Source: Strongylocentrotus droebachiensis
Lineage: Eukaryota; Echinodermata; Echinoidea; Camarodonta; Strongylocentrotidae
Length of the DNA stretch: 64,000 nt
NCBI GenBank assembly: GCA_035222895.1
Contig: JAVYIG010002535.1
Location: 1 to 64,000 of the forward strand
Direction of reading: 5' to 3'
Shown: piece after piece, positions 46,330 through 59,009 of the stretch
How the letters are laid out: the number at the start of each line of letters is the position of its first letter
Numbering within the stretch: the first letter of the stretch is position 1
Translations under genes and position numbers: made by a program
Notes under the pieces: model-generated
What the model was told of the DNA's origin: nothing
Databases searched by the model: none
The model's input: the letters and a program-made list of their open reading frames with translations, nothing else

Positions 46330-48278
46330 GGTCATTGGCGTTTTATTAGTCCGTCATGTAGATACAAAGAAAAGAACCAGTCCCTGGATCACAAACACCA
46401 TAAAGAGAGGAGTCAGAAGGAAGCAAAGACTGTACAATAAAGCTAAAGCTTCAAAAACACCAGATGATTGGCTTAAGTACAAGAATTATCAGAAAGAATT
46501 AAGATCTCAACTTCGTCATAACTACTGGACTTATCAAAACAAGATGTTCTCTCCTGATGACAAGAACAACAAAGCATTCTGGAAGTTCATCAAATCCAGA
46601 AAGATGTCATCTGGAGTTGGATCCCTCAAGTGTGGTGAAACGCTTGTATCAGACAGTAAAGGGAAAGCAACTGCACTGAACGACCAATTCCAATCAGTTT
46701 CCACACTGGAGGATAACTCGAACATTCCAGATCTTAGATAACCCGTGTTTCCTTCAATGGATCGCATTGAAATCTCTGTGGAAGGCATTGTCACGCTACT
46801 GAAAGCTATAAATGTTAGCAAAGCCACAGGACCAGATGGCATACCAGGAAGGATCTTGAAGTTCTTTGCTGAAGACATTGCACCGATCCTGACCTTTATC
46901 TTTCAACAATCTCTAGATACAGGAACAGTACCATCTGACTGGCGTCTTGCAAACATCTCACCAATTTTCAAGAAAGGAGACAGGAGCAAGGCCTCCAACT
47001 ACCGCCCTGTATCAATCACGTCCATCTGCAGTAAACTGCTCGAACATGTCATTTTCAGCAATATCATGGATCACTATGACGAAAACAATATTCTCAATGA
47101 TGTTCAGCATGGCTTTCGTCCTGGCCATTCATGTGAGACCCAGTTGATCATTACATCTCAAGATGTTGCACACTCTCTAGACCAGAAAGAGCAAGTTGAT
47201 GCAGTTGCATTAGACTTCTCCAAAGCCTTTGACCGTGTACCCCATAACCGCCTCCTCCATAAGCTCCATCACTATGGGATCCATGACAACCTTATCAGAT
47301 GGATCAGGGTGTTCCTAACTGAAAGGTTACAACGTGTTGTTGTAGATGGAGAGTCATCTGAATGGGTTACAGTCACCTCTGGGGTACCGCAGGGCACAGT
47401 TCTCGGCCCACTTCTGTTTATATCCTTCACCAATGACATAGTAGATGGGATCTCTTCAAAAATCCGACTCTTTGCTGATGATTGTCTTCTATACCGTCCG
47501 ATCACTGATGTCACTGATAGCCAAGCCCTACAACAAGATCTCAACAGGCTGCATTCATGGGCTAACACATGGCAGATGAAATTCAACACCGAGAAATGCT
47601 ACCACATCACATTCTACCTACGTCGGAAAGCCATTACCACGACATACACGCTAGGAGACACTCCTCTTGCGTTGGTAACAGATCTCCGGTATCTAGGACT
47701 GACTTTCTCATCCAACTTGTCCTGGCAAGGCCACATGAACAACATCACATCCCGAGCCAATCGGATGCTGGGACTAGTCAGCAGAAATCTCCGCAAAACC
47801 TCACAAAAGATCCGCCAACAAGCCTACTTCTCTCTTGTTAGACCTCATCTGGAATACTGTTGCTCGGTCTGGAACCCTCACACAAACAAGCATTATATCC
47901 AAAATCGAGGCAGTACAAAGGCGAGCAGCAAGATTCACCCTCCAGAGATATCGTCGTATGGCCAGTGTCTCGGCCATGATTCAACATCTGAAATGGGAGA
48001 GCCTGGAGAGGAGAAGAAATGCTGCAAGCCTCCACCTCATGTACAAGATCCAAAACGACACAGTAGCCATCAATGCACACCATTACACAGCACCCATGAT
48101 TGCCAGCAACACACGACAGTATCACTCAAAGAAGTTGCTGGCTATCCCATCCCGCACCCAGCTCTACCAGAACTCATTTTTTCCTCGGACAGTAACTGCG
48201 TGGAATGCACTTTCAAAGATCACCCTTGACGCTACTTCACTGGAGGGCTTCAAGGGAGCGCTTCCACCAAGCATCTAG
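46330..48278 (+). pseudogene. 5'-truncated Jockey-superfamily-like LINE, RT nearly complete
   Basis: Starts near KKRTSPWITNTIKRG, past the endonuclease. An in-frame TAA at 46739 interrupts the linker. From 46745 RT is open: ATGPDGIPGRIL, NYRPVSITSICSKLLE, GFRPGHSCETQL, VALDFSKAFDRVPHNRLLHK, SGVPQGTVLGPLLF, LFADDCLLY and KCYHITF, then RPHLEYCCSVWNPH. A frameshift near 47885 moves the rest (ISKIEAVQRRAARFTLQRY, RTVTAWNALSK) to the next frame, ending at 48278. It lies antisense to gene B in its large intron. With just two lesions it is fairly recent. Confidence 0.88.
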
Positions 48279-49337
48279 ACCAAGAACTAGATAGTTTATT
48301 CCTCAGCACTACTTCCTGACTTATGGATCCTGCTGAGTATCGTCGTAGAAGTAGAAGTGTAGATAATGATGCAAAAGTAGTACGCAGACGGATGTGTCAT
48401 CCACTAGGACCCTAACATACCTCTTCTCAATTTGAATCGCTTGCTGCACTATGATGTTGCCTGCTTCTTCATAATTATGTTGTGGACAGACCTTTCATTG
48501 GCATGACATCACTGCCTGGAATCACTTCAACAGGAACCTCATCTTGACGGTAATGACCAGCTTGTGCTTTTGCCTATTTCTGAACACCCAATCATCCTGC
48601 AGACTCGCGCATATATGATGTCGAACAACTGTAGTTTGTTTTCATGAAAAGATAGTGAAGTTAGCAACACTAGAGACATGTTTTTAACACATCAAGTCAC
48701 TGACCAAAAAACCTACACCCAAACCTACATGTCTTGAAGGATGAAAATGGGAACATTTTAACAGAGGATGAAGATATAAAGGCAAGGTGGAAGAAGTAAT
48801 ATTGTGTAAAACCGTATACTGCAAAAGAAACTGAAGAAGTTGATACTCATGAAGGACATCTTACAAAATGGAGCGAAGGAAGCAATAAATCATCTGAGAC
48901 CTGGGAAAGCACCTGGTATTGAAAATTCCCTGCGAAGCTTTTCAAAGAGAGTGGAGAGGAGGGCGTAAAGGTAATGCATAAGCTGTGTAACAAAATATGG
49001 AGACAGAGAATATGGCCACAAGACTGGGATAGAGCTGTTTTTCCCCCACTCCCAAAGAAAGGTGTTAAAAATGAATGTGCCAACACCCGCACTATTCTAT
49101 TACTCCGCATGCCAGTAAGATTCTTCTTCACCTAATTGCTGAAAGAATTAGAAACAAATGGGTTCAGAAAAGAAAGAGGGACAAGAAAACAAATTTGCAA
49201 TCTCAAAAATTTGATGGAGAAAAGCAGAGAATTTCAACAACTTCTCTCCCTAGCTTTATTGATCATTCCAAAGTTTTTGACTGCGTACAACATAAACGCC
49301 TATGGAAGATTATGAGCTTGATGGGCTTTCCAGCACA

Positions 49338-50370
49338 TATTATTCAACTCATCCAGTCGCTCTACCAAGACCAAGAAGCAACAATAAGAACAGAGAATGG
49401 CTACACCGAAAGGTTCACTATTGGTCAAGTTGTCCGTCAAGGCTGCATCCTATCACCATAACTTTTCAACATCTATGCTGAATTCATCATGAGAAAGGCT
49501 TTTTATAGTCAAGTTTCTGTTGGTGGACGAACGATCACCAACCTAAGATTCGTCGACAATACAACACTCCCTGGCGTACTGATTGGGGAGGGGGGGGGGG
49601 GGGGGGGGGGGGGCTTGGGGACAGTTGACCCCCCAAATAAAATTCAAACTGTTTTTTTCTTCATATTCGATACCAGTGATTTACAAATGTTGCTGAAATG
49701 ACATGATTTTCCTGGGTTTTTTCTCACTTTTTAGTAAATTATAATTTGTTAAGCGTATGTTGGAAAATGACAAATCCCTAAATTCACAGTCAAGCAAAAA
49801 ATATGCTTATTTAAAAGCCTACATGTCAGGGTCCGGGGAACGGCAGGGCTCAGGGGACATATTATTCAACTCATCCAGTCGCTCTACCAAGACCAAGAAG
49901 CAACAATAAGAACAGAGAATGGCTACACCGAAAGGTTCACTATTGGTCAAGTTGTCCGTCAAGGCTGCATCCTATCACCATAACTTTTCAACATCTATGC
50001 TGAATTCATCATGAGAAAGGCTTTTTATAGTCAAGTTTCTGTTGGTGGACGAACGATCACCAACCTAAGATACGTCGACAATACAACACTCCCTGGCGTA
50101 CTGATTGGGGAGGGGGGGGGGGGGCTTGGGGACAGTTAACCCCCCAAATAAAATTCAAACTGTTTTTTTCTTCATATTCGATACCAGTGATTTACAAATG
50201 TTGCTGAAATGACATGATTTTCCTGGGTTTTTTCTCACTTTTTAGTAAATTATAATTTGTTAAGCGTATGTTGGAAAATGACAAATCCCTAAATTCACAG
50301 TCAAGCAAAAAATATGCTTATTTAAAAGCCTACATGTCAGGGTCCGGGGAACGGCAGGGCTCAGGGGACT
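49338..50370 (+). repeat. Tandem direct duplication of about 515 bp
   Basis: 49338-49858 and 49859-50370 repeat each other with a period of 522 bp, both spanning the LINE fragment ATTCAACTCATCCAGTCGCT, the poly(G) run and the GGGCTCAGGGGAC end. The copies differ mainly in the G-run length. Confidence 0.9.
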
Positions 50371-50757
50371 CGAGCCCCCCTCACTTTTTGTATAAAGTAT
50401 GTTAAAGAGAACTAGAAAGGAAGAAAGAAAGTGACCCGAGGTGAAATGAGGTATCAAAATATGCTCATCCGACAGTTATTAAATACCTAAAACCCCTGAG
50501 CTTCCAATGGCTGTGCCCCTTGAACCCCACCTAGGGCCCTAAGGCAGGCCCCTGCATGGATGCTCATCTGACAATTATTAGCTGCCTAAAACCCCCGAGC
50601 TTCCGGGGGCCCTGCCCCCTGGACCCCACGCCAATTTGCGCTCCTCTCTTCCTGATCGTAAATACTTTAGCCCCCGCCCCCCCCCCCCCCCCACCCCCGC
50701 TTAAAAAACGTTCCGCGGGGCCTGCATGTAACATGTATGAGTGGTGGTGATGCAGAT
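49585..50757. mobile_element. Insertion with poly(G)/poly(C) ends inside the LINE, related to 63240-63790
   Basis: From the G run (49586-49612) through TTCGATACCAGTGATTTACA and GCTTCCGGGGGCCCTGCCCC to the C run (50675-50695). The same words appear at 63240-63790 in the same order. Non-coding. Ends are unclear because of the tandem duplication. Confidence 0.6.
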
Positions 50758-52219
50758 TGTTTTTGCTCATTATGCCACTGACAACACTTATAACAAGAAC
50801 ATCAGAAGAACTACTGGAACTCCTTAAAAATGAGTGAATGATGGAAGTGAATAATTTGGACCCTACCTCAATGTGAAAAAGACCAAGATCATAATTGTTG
50901 AAAATTAACTATATGCAACAGAGCATGGTGGTTGATGGAGAAGAAGTTGATCAAGTGGACAAGTTTATATAATGTTCTTGGGTCAATGATTGTCAAGGAG
51001 GGTGGAAGCTCGGTAGATATCAAGAGACAACTGGCCATGGCTAAAACATCGGCCTCAACACTGTCAAATATCTGGAAGGACAGGAACCTCACCTTGGCCA
51101 CTAAGATCCGTGTAATGAAGGCATTGCTTTTCCAAGTAGGAACTCTATGGCTGCGAGACATGGGCATTAGGAAAGGCAGACAGGGGAGCAATATCTGCCT
51201 TTGAAATGTGGTATTGGAGGAAGCTACTTGGGAAATCGTGAAGAGATTACATCACCAATGGACACAATTAATGTCCATCATCGGAGATCAACCGCCGCTT
51301 GCTACCAGGATTGACAATGACAAGTACAAGCTTCAATAGTTTGGTCACGTTAGCAGAAGATCAGGAGACAACTTGACAAATTATCATTCAAGGTACCTTT
51401 GAAGGAACACGTAACAAAGGAAGACTCAAGCTCAGATGGACCTTAGGGAAATCACTAGCCACCCTCTAAATACTAAATACACTCTACCGGATTGCAGGAG
51501 ACAGATGCCGATCGAAAGGTCTCATCAAACGGGTCACAAGGGTGAGCCATGATCTATATAACAACGATGACCACGACGAACAGTGAGACATAGTTTCTTG
51601 GAGGGCAGCAGTGACGCGGGACTCAGTTGGAAGACTCTCGACCCGTTATGACCTCTAGATACTTTTGGATCTGTCAAACACCAAGCAAACATCATCATAT
51701 TTTCATCCACATAAGAGCACAACCATCAATGACTGTACAAGGTTGTTCCAGTGTCTCATGCCTGGCTGACATCTCAACTTTTGTCAAATTCTATAAGTCC
51801 GCCTTTGACATGGGAGTGCTCGTTTCCAGAATCATCAAAGAGTGCTGTTGGGACTGATGAAAGCTCTTATGACAAAATGTCCTTGACATTGACCTCTCTT
51901 GAACTTGCCTGCAGTCCTATTACTCTGGAGTAGATCAACTTTTCATAGACTTTCGTACCCCAACATTTATTGACTTCTTCATGGCTGCCATGGTTTGAAC
52001 TTTCTTGGAAATTGTGTCATAGAATCCACCAGGTAATTTCTTTTGAAACTCATGCATCTGTCTAGTACAGATGTCAACTGTCCACATTCACTGACGTTGG
52101 AGCAATGCTGGTCTAAATAAAGACTATTAATGGAATAATAATGTGTGCCGTAAAACCACTTCTCACCGATTTGATGAAAAATGAATTCTTTCATAGCCAT
52201 TTTTGTTTCTTGACATTTG

Positions 52220-53240
52220 TAGGGTGGGTGTAGGGAATTGGAGACCACCAAGCTTAAACCCATCACTGTCTGTCCGTGTTGGCTCCAATATAGCTATAGC
52301 GCCACATGTGGCCTTTAACAACACTACTGCATTTATCCAATTCATTTCGAAGACTACAATGCGTTCTCTCTCCGAGAAAATTGGCAAAATTGACCAAGAT
52401 AAGCAATTTTGATCGTAAAATTTTGCTCTGATATAAAAAACACAATTTTCACTGAATGTTGTGGTGTATGCAGATATTTAGGGGTGGCTCTTAAAAATTG
52501 GTTTTAAAAGGAAGTTTATGAAGTGTGCCAACCATCACAGAAAACTTATGGCCATTGTGTGTTGTGAATGGGTGTTGCAATGCACATTATGAATGGTGTC
52601 TGATCAGAAATGTGTGTAGGCAATGGGGGACACCAGGTCCAAGATGGGGGCCTACTTTCCCCCAGTTGTCCATTTCATGTTGAAAGGCACTATCATGAAA
52701 CATATTTGGTTGTTCGTGTCACCATTCTAATTTGAATGCATTTCATGTTAAGAAGTTGTTTCTATGTTGTGAGTTTGATCAATGTAAAAGTCACATTGCC
52801 AGAACATTATTCTGAAAGTATTTAAACATAATTTAAAGCACCTTTATTATTGTAAACAAAAAACTACAGAAATATTTTGGGCCACATTGTTTTAAAATCG
52901 TTTCAAAATTACAGTAAGTTCATTGGCTGCATGTATCTCTTTCAAAAAGTGGTTGAACTAACTATAGCAATCCATTCTCATTCAAATTGTATTTAAAATG
53001 TCTTGATATTTAACTGTCCCTTATTACCTACACATGTAGGTAATGAGAGACCTTTGGTGATGACGTCATTAATCATTGTTATTTTATTAATCAGTTACAT
53101 CATGACCATAATTTTGTTACCAAATAAAGAGAAAAAGTTACTGAAGTGAATACAAAACTTTCTGTATGTGTAACATTGTGCATGTTTATGTAAATTATGC
53201 AAATGTGCTGAAGGATCTCCAATTCCCCACACCTACCCTA
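52220..53240. mobile_element. MITE with GGGTGTAGGGAATTGGAGAC ends
   Basis: Left TAGGGTGGGTGTAGGGAATT answers right AATTCCCCACACCTACCCTA. TA may be the target duplication. Interior non-coding. A partial direct copy is at 39778-40131. Confidence 0.7.
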
Positions 53241-53384
53241 TCTAAATTTGGACCAAACAAGATGAAAGATGAATGCAGCACAACTGCAATTGTTGCCCAA
53301 AAAAAAGCATTTAATATGATTTCAACGTGACATAGATTTAAGAAATTGGCATTTGGCTGGCACACATATTTGATTCAAATTAAT

Positions 53385-53740
53385 ATGTTTATAGAGGGCG
53401 CTATTTCAAAATATGCAAATAAGCTGGTCATCTATGGCCATGCAACATCACAAAACATTTTTTTAGTGATGGTCCTAGAGAGATACAGACATTTGGCTGC
53501 CCAAAATTGCAGAAAAAATCCTCATTATATATTTATTATTCATTTTTAATGGAAAATCATGTACTTTGGTGGCCATTTTGTATGACGTCATATATCTTAA
53601 ATTGCTCAAGGTTGACAGAGTGTCAGCAATTGGATTCTTGAAATCGAAGCTTTAGGCAATCAAAATCCATTGAAAAAAAAACTATAGACCCTAAAACAAG
53701 GTTAGGCCAATAATCTGGATTTGGCTGCCGGACTACATCC
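53385..53740. repeat. Inverted-repeat partner (right) of 45076-45440
   Basis: Ends TGGCTGCCGGACTA, the inverse of the left start, so the two could be terminal repeats of one 8.7-kb element or two solo copies. Confidence 0.75.
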
Positions 53741-53745
53741 CCATC

Positions 53746-54979
53746 CCCTAGTTTAAATTAGCAGTTGAAGTGACATCATTGCAAAGTCAGTATAAAACAT
53801 ATATGTAAATAAAAAGTCAAACAGTTGTAATCTTCATTTACATAAGTTATATATGGAAAATACATATTTAAAACCAACTGTTTGCTTACAAATTAATCCC
53901 ATATGTAGTACATACTGTCAGGCAAGAAAGTTTCCTGTCTCTCTGATGCTTTCTGATTGGCCAATGCACTGTAAGCTACCGTGCTTGGCCAAATCAGAAC
54001 AAAGTACAAAAATATAATCGAAATAGCGTCTTTTGCATGAAAAGTATTAGGGATTTAGCGCCTTTTGAAAGAAAAACATAATTCGAATATCTGGGTGGTC
54101 CTCCACAGATCCTGCATATCCCCTATTAATTTCGTCAGAATCTTTTTTCTTTTTTTCTTTATTCTATTTAGTGTACGTTTGTTTACGGCAAGATTTTCTC
54201 AGTTATGCACCATCCAATCCTCATCAATTTTTTTACAACTAACTCCTCTTGGTCAGGAACAGAAATCCTCCTCCTCTCAGTGTGATCACTCAACCATGAC
54301 GTCATCCAGGCGCCATTTTGTGAAATCGCATTATCAATAATATCTTCATAACCAGCATTCAAAACTTCAGTATATACGTTAAACATGAACCTCAAGTCCA
54401 GGGTCATTATTAAGGCATAGTAATGTCCGCGCGCATGAAAAATTGCTCCAAATCACTTTTAGGCCAAATAAGAGTACGTTTCAGGCCATTTTGCGCATTT
54501 AATATTTTTAACGCATCCGCGCGTGCGTACAAAACGCAGAAGTGCATTTTTTCTTCACATGGATCGGATTACTGACATTTCTCTTAGCAACTGCACCATA
54601 TTTCAGTCCGTTCTGACTTAAAACTACGTCATACACGCGAGTTTAAGATAAAATCCGTTCGCCAAAATTGGCCAAAATAAATTAGAATTAATTCATCATC
54701 AATCTTAAACGAGTCCATGATCCTCAACATTTCTTTGCTATAGACACTCATGTAATACGTCTATTAAGGTATGTATAAGTATTATCAAGCTAAAGATGAA
54801 TAATTAATATTCCCTTTCTCTCTTTTTTTATGATAATTCTCAAACGTTCATTACGTGTAAATAACGGCAAACGGTGGTGGGGAATGAGCATTCACAAAAG
54901 TAGACCTATCACTCAATACATTGCATACATAAACAAAATAATAAAATATTACAAAAGTGCGTCATAGAAATTGCTTTAC
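53746..54979. other. Intronic non-coding stretch of gene B
   Basis: A 74-codon minus frame (54183-54407) has no recognisable motif or splice-site support. Nothing else stands out. Confidence 0.4.
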
Positions 54980-55243
54980 CGACAAAGAAATCAGCACCAA
55001 GATCATCCAAACGAAGTTGTAGTTGGCCAGGTGAGTGAGCACCGTCAATAATGGTGATGACATCTCGACTATGGCATATGTCTACCAACTCCTTGATCGG
55101 CGTAAGCATAGCCGAAGAACACGTGATGTGATCGATCACCGTAATCCTTATTCGCGGGTTTTGCTCGAGGATTTCGAAGTATGCGTTCAGAAGTTGTTCT
55201 CTGCTCGTGTCCATAGGTATTTCCAAGATGACAAGACCTACAC
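54980..55243 (-). CDS. PLP-dependent aminotransferase class V-like enzyme, exon with DGAH motif
   Basis: Exon 4 (about residues 107-194), acceptor TACCTAAAG|, donor G|GTAAAG, phase 1 at both ends. It reads ILEIPMDTSREQLLNAYFEI, IRITVIDHITCSSAMLTPIK, and IDGAHSPGQLQLRLDDLGAD. Asp173 of D-G-A-H would pair with the pyridine nitrogen of PLP, and His176 follows the family pattern. The D-H-I-T-(S/C) segment is typical of the isopenicillin-N-epimerase/EgtE-like subgroup. Confidence 0.9.
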
Positions 55244-55701
55244 CTTTAGGTAAATGAATTAATTGATAGTTACACAGTGATGATATCATTAATAATGAAC
55301 GAAATTAATCGAAGGACAAAACCGTTCAGGTGTTTTTTATTTATATATTATGATTATCTTTCATATTTATATATATTTATTTTCACACCAATTTTACATA
55401 ATAAACACAGGTTCATTCTTGTGGAGCTAATATGCTGGACACGCCAAGCCACTGAGGATGAAAGCATGGACCTAGTAGATCAATGATGAAAGCTTGTTGG
55501 CATTTGAGAGTAGGGGGAACTAAATTAGGTTTTTTATTAGTAGAAATGCTCGGTTACGAACTAAAAAAAGGGGTGCAATTTAATTGATGGCCTATTGGAG
55601 CCACAATTTATAAATAAGGCTTTTAAAATAATTTAGGAACAAAATTTGGGTGGATTTAATTAGGCTATTTTATCACTATTTTATCACTATGTTATTCTTA
55701 C

Positions 55702-55818
55702 CAGGTATCGTATCGGCTATAACTTTGGCGACGGCAACATTTGCTCCATATGTATGGTTCGTCATTAAGATAAGATCTCCTGGATTGAAGTGGAAGGACT
55801 TCAGTATGGAGTTTATCC
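55702..55818 (-). CDS. PLP-dependent aminotransferase class V-like enzyme, exon 3
   Basis: 117 nt (about residues 68-106), acceptor ATCCATAG|, donor CCTG|GTAAGA. It reads INSILKSFHFNPGDLILMTN followed by HTYGANVAVAKVIADT. This covers the helix after the phosphate-binding NATTG and the P-G-D motif of the large domain. It is too short to stand out as a frame on its own, but the splice phase fits both neighbours. Confidence 0.85.
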
Positions 55819-57005
55819 CTATGGATATTTAGGGAAAATATGATTATAATTGTTAATATAATAATATTTGTATTGATAATAAAAATAATGCTAACAATAT
55901 CACTACTGTTCCTATTAATTATGATAACGATAACAATAATAAGACAATTTATATTTGTTAAAGGGATAGTTGCGTTTTGTTTTCAGACCGCAAATGCCTT
56001 CAATGTGCATGGTTATTGCTCTTATTCTTATCTATTACATTTCTAGTGCCCTTTTAGAACCTACAGTTGCTATGAAGGTAATTTTAGACCCCAAAATGTG
56101 TGAAATGTAGCCAATATGATCACACCAATTCAGCTCCACTTTCCAAAAAACATAGTGACCGTTAATTAATTATTTAATTAAAAATAACAATACATGAGCC
56201 GGCTGGTTGTGCGTAATATAACCAACACGAAAATGCCAACAAAAAAGCCAACATCGGAATTGGCTGATATACGACGTAAAAGGCGCTATTTTGTTTTGTC
56301 AATGCCTTTTTCAAATTATCTAATATTTGTGGTGGTACACAAGTTTTAGAAATCGTTATATTTATGAATATTTCAGCCGTCTCTGAACCGATTTTGATCA
56401 AACAAAGATGATTATGTCATTTAAATTGTATGTTCTTTCAAATTTGACACTCAGTTTTTCATTATCTCAAACAATTTTTTTTTTTGTAGCGCCCTCTGCA
56501 ACAGAACTCAACTATCCCTTTGAGGAGCATCAAATCCACTTATAATCGTATACCAAACACACGTAATGCAAAATATCAAATCACAAAAGTAGTTACACAA
56601 AAGTACAAAATGATATTATGATACGGAGGTCAGAAACAGATACGTTTTAAATTATTTCTGAATACTTCAACTGATGTGCTACTTCAATCAATCGTCAATC
56701 GAGTAAGATAATTTTACCCCAAAGGCCCTGCATGAATCCTTAATCTTCGGTTAATGCATTCTGTAACATGTTATGGAGCGATTCCTGAAATCTCTACCAT
56801 TGTTTACAATTGCCAGCGTTAGTGGGTTTAGAACTTTGCAATGTTTCAGGCAATGTAATATGATCAATTTCTATGGGGTGGTTTTTTTTATGACGTCCGG
56901 TAACGTTGTAAGGGAACGTTTAGTACGACAACTAAGCAATTATGTGGATAGGTCACTCTAAATAGGATTTTGACAAAAAAATAACATTTATAGATGGAAT
57001 ATTAC

Positions 57006-57148
57006 CTGTTGTGGCATTTTCAAGAAGGACAATGTTATCGTAACTACAACCGGTGAAGTTGGCAACGTGTTGAACTGCTTCTACATACACCGTCTTTATC
57101 TTGTACCAAAACCATGAGTCTGGGTCTTCTTGTACTTTCTTCATTAGC
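57006..57148 (-). CDS. PLP-dependent aminotransferase class V-like enzyme, exon 2
   Basis: 143 nt (about residues 20-67), acceptor CCCTTCAG|, donor ACAACAG|GTAATA. It reads EDPDSWFWYKIKTVYVEAVQ and FTGCSYDNIVLLENATTG. PDSWF and the phosphate-binding (E)NATTG are diagnostic of this enzyme group. An N-terminal NHGS(F/Y)G motif, normal in relatives just before this point, was not found. Confidence 0.85.
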
Positions 57149-57838
57149 CTGAAGGGAAATCATATATTTATGAAGGTGAATTCAATTTAAAATCAAGTGC
57201 ACGTAGGCAAATGATGATTTTTGGTAGAAACAATTCAGAGAATTAGGCAATACTGTACAAAGAGACAAGGGCATACATATATTGTATAAAACAGTAAGCC
57301 AGGTAATTATAATAGGAACATGGTTGCGAAATTTACTTAATCTAGGAAAAGTCCAATTGTCCATGTAATTCAATTTCCCAACTGGTAGGTTAAGAGTAAG
57401 TGGAACATTTCATCAAAATTATGTTAAAATCCCCCATTAAATAAGCAACCCTTATTGTCAAATGGTACATTTTGAGGCAAGTTCAATGAATGCATTAGAA
57501 CATCGCTTGCATTTGAACTCGGGATCGGTAAACACCACCTAATATTATATTCTTGCAAACTGGCATTCCTGTTGTAGCATCAAAAGACGATTCAATAAAT
57601 TGAGATATTGTCGTGGACAACAAAATAACAGCACTTTTGAAGAGTATATCACTAGGTATCACAGAAGAGCTGCGTTGAGTGGGGACACACAGAGCTCAAC
57701 CACGTAAATTCTCTCTTTGTGAAGGAAGATTTTCATATCATGGAAAAAATAAATATTATAAAATTATATGTCTCTCGAAAGCTCAGGATTCTGTTTTTCA
57801 TGTCATGTCATTTTCATCAAAATCCATTAATTACTTAC

Positions 57839-57897
57839 GACACAGTTGCTTGAGATTCACCCTCTAATTCGTACGGTCTCACTTCGTTTGTCGCCAT
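57839..57897 (-). CDS. Putative first coding exon of the PLP enzyme gene
   Basis: The ATG at 57897 follows AAAAAAAA on the minus strand (AAAATGGCG, a fair start context) and runs MATNEVRPYELEGESQATV to a strong donor TC|GTAAGT. The leftover two bases fit the phase of the exon at 57148. The product would skip the NHGSxG segment usually seen in relatives, so a small in-phase exon may lie between 57149 and 57838. Confidence 0.5.
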
Positions 57898-58179
57898 TTT
57901 TTTTGACGGCCGATTTGTATCCCTAGTTTTAGCTCAATCCGCTTGAACGCCATTCGTCTTTGAGTTTAAAAATCCACTGGTTGGAAAGAGCACATCTTAA
58001 GCTTTATTTTCATATAAAAACTGATGGGGGTATGTTTAAAAAAAATCGTTAAAAATCAGAGTGAAAAGTTTGAAACAATTTTTCTATATCAGAAAAACAT
58101 ACTTTTAATTCAATTTTGATACGAGAAGAAAGAGAATTTACTGGAGAATACGATCATGTAAATATTAGGAATGACTGCT

Positions 58180-58440
58180 AAATGGCGCTAGAGCGCGAAT
58201 CCGGTTAGTACAGCTTTACTCTGTGTATAATACGCACTGAGCGAGAGTGACTACAGCGAGCAAGCCCCCAGCTTCGCACGGGGACCCGACGGGCAACGTG
58301 GCGGCCACGTGTCGCATCACCGCACCCGCCGCTTGCCGTCCCATCAAGATCCGAAACGGAGCATGAATCTGAGGCTTCAAATATCGAAACTGAGGCAGGA
58401 TTTGCAGCATTTGGCGAACAAATTAGTAAATACATATATA
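58180..58440. promoter_or_regulatory. CG-rich island upstream of gene B
   Basis: Locally rich in CpG (CGACGGGCAACGTGGCGGCC and neighbours), 300-500 bp upstream of the putative gene B start. It could be its promoter, or the start of a divergent plus-strand transcript. No conserved protein was seen in any frame. Confidence 0.3.
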
Positions 58441-59009
58441 TTTCGACGGAATTATTATGCTATCGTAACCTAAACAGATTTTAAAGCGATCACAAGACCA
58501 ATAATACATGTTTGTGTTTTTCCACTCGCAGTTTTTCTCACACGTCATGCGAGTGAACTTTGAATTTCAAAGTTACTTTTTAAGAAATTCAAGAACAAAC
58601 TTGTGTAATCTTTGTCAATTTATAGAGTGAAAATTTAATCAAATTTTGTCAGAAAAAAAATATTTTGTGTGTTTCAATCTACATCAAATAACTGTAATGA
58701 CGGCTTTTCTGATCTTTGGATAATAATTATTAAATTCCAATTAAATTCAGGCAGTGTCTTTTCAGTAATCATATCTGATTGATGCACGTCTGTATGAAAA
58801 CCCAACGACACACACACACACACTCGGTGATAGCTCGGCGGCCGTGCACCGCCCATACTGGTGTCTCTATTCTCATGTTGTAATTGCGAACCCACGCCAA
58901 GGATTTAAAGGGCATTTATTGTTTTCCCAGAGTTTTTAAATTTAAGATCGTGGATTCAATTTATGAATTTCAATTAAAAGGGATTTGTTATTATTTTTGT
59001 TTATATAGT
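58441..59009. other. Non-coding stretch
   Basis: AT-rich, with a short (CA)n run near 58808-58822. No gene seen. Confidence 0.4.

Larger units (their letters stand above)
48740..51590 (+). pseudogene. Second LINE, decayed and split by an insertion
   Basis: Pieces of an RT-bearing LINE: KFPAKLFKESGEEGVKVMHK, HASKILLHLIAERIRNKWVQ, IDHSKVFDCVQHKRLWKIMS, RQGCILSP and RFVDNTTL up to about 49580, then, after an insertion and a tandem duplication, EEVDQVDKF, GGSSVDIKRQLAMAKTSAST and LTLATKIRVMKALLF (50930-51180) and a stop-ridden tail to about 51590. The Asp pair of YADD is now VDN. Resembles RTE/CR1-related LINEs abundant in marine invertebrates. Confidence 0.75.

Noticed and set aside
54183..54407. 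74-codon minus frame that could be another exon of the PLP gene
   Set aside because: It does not resemble any part of the family, the exons on each side already join in phase, and no splice sites of the right phase frame it.
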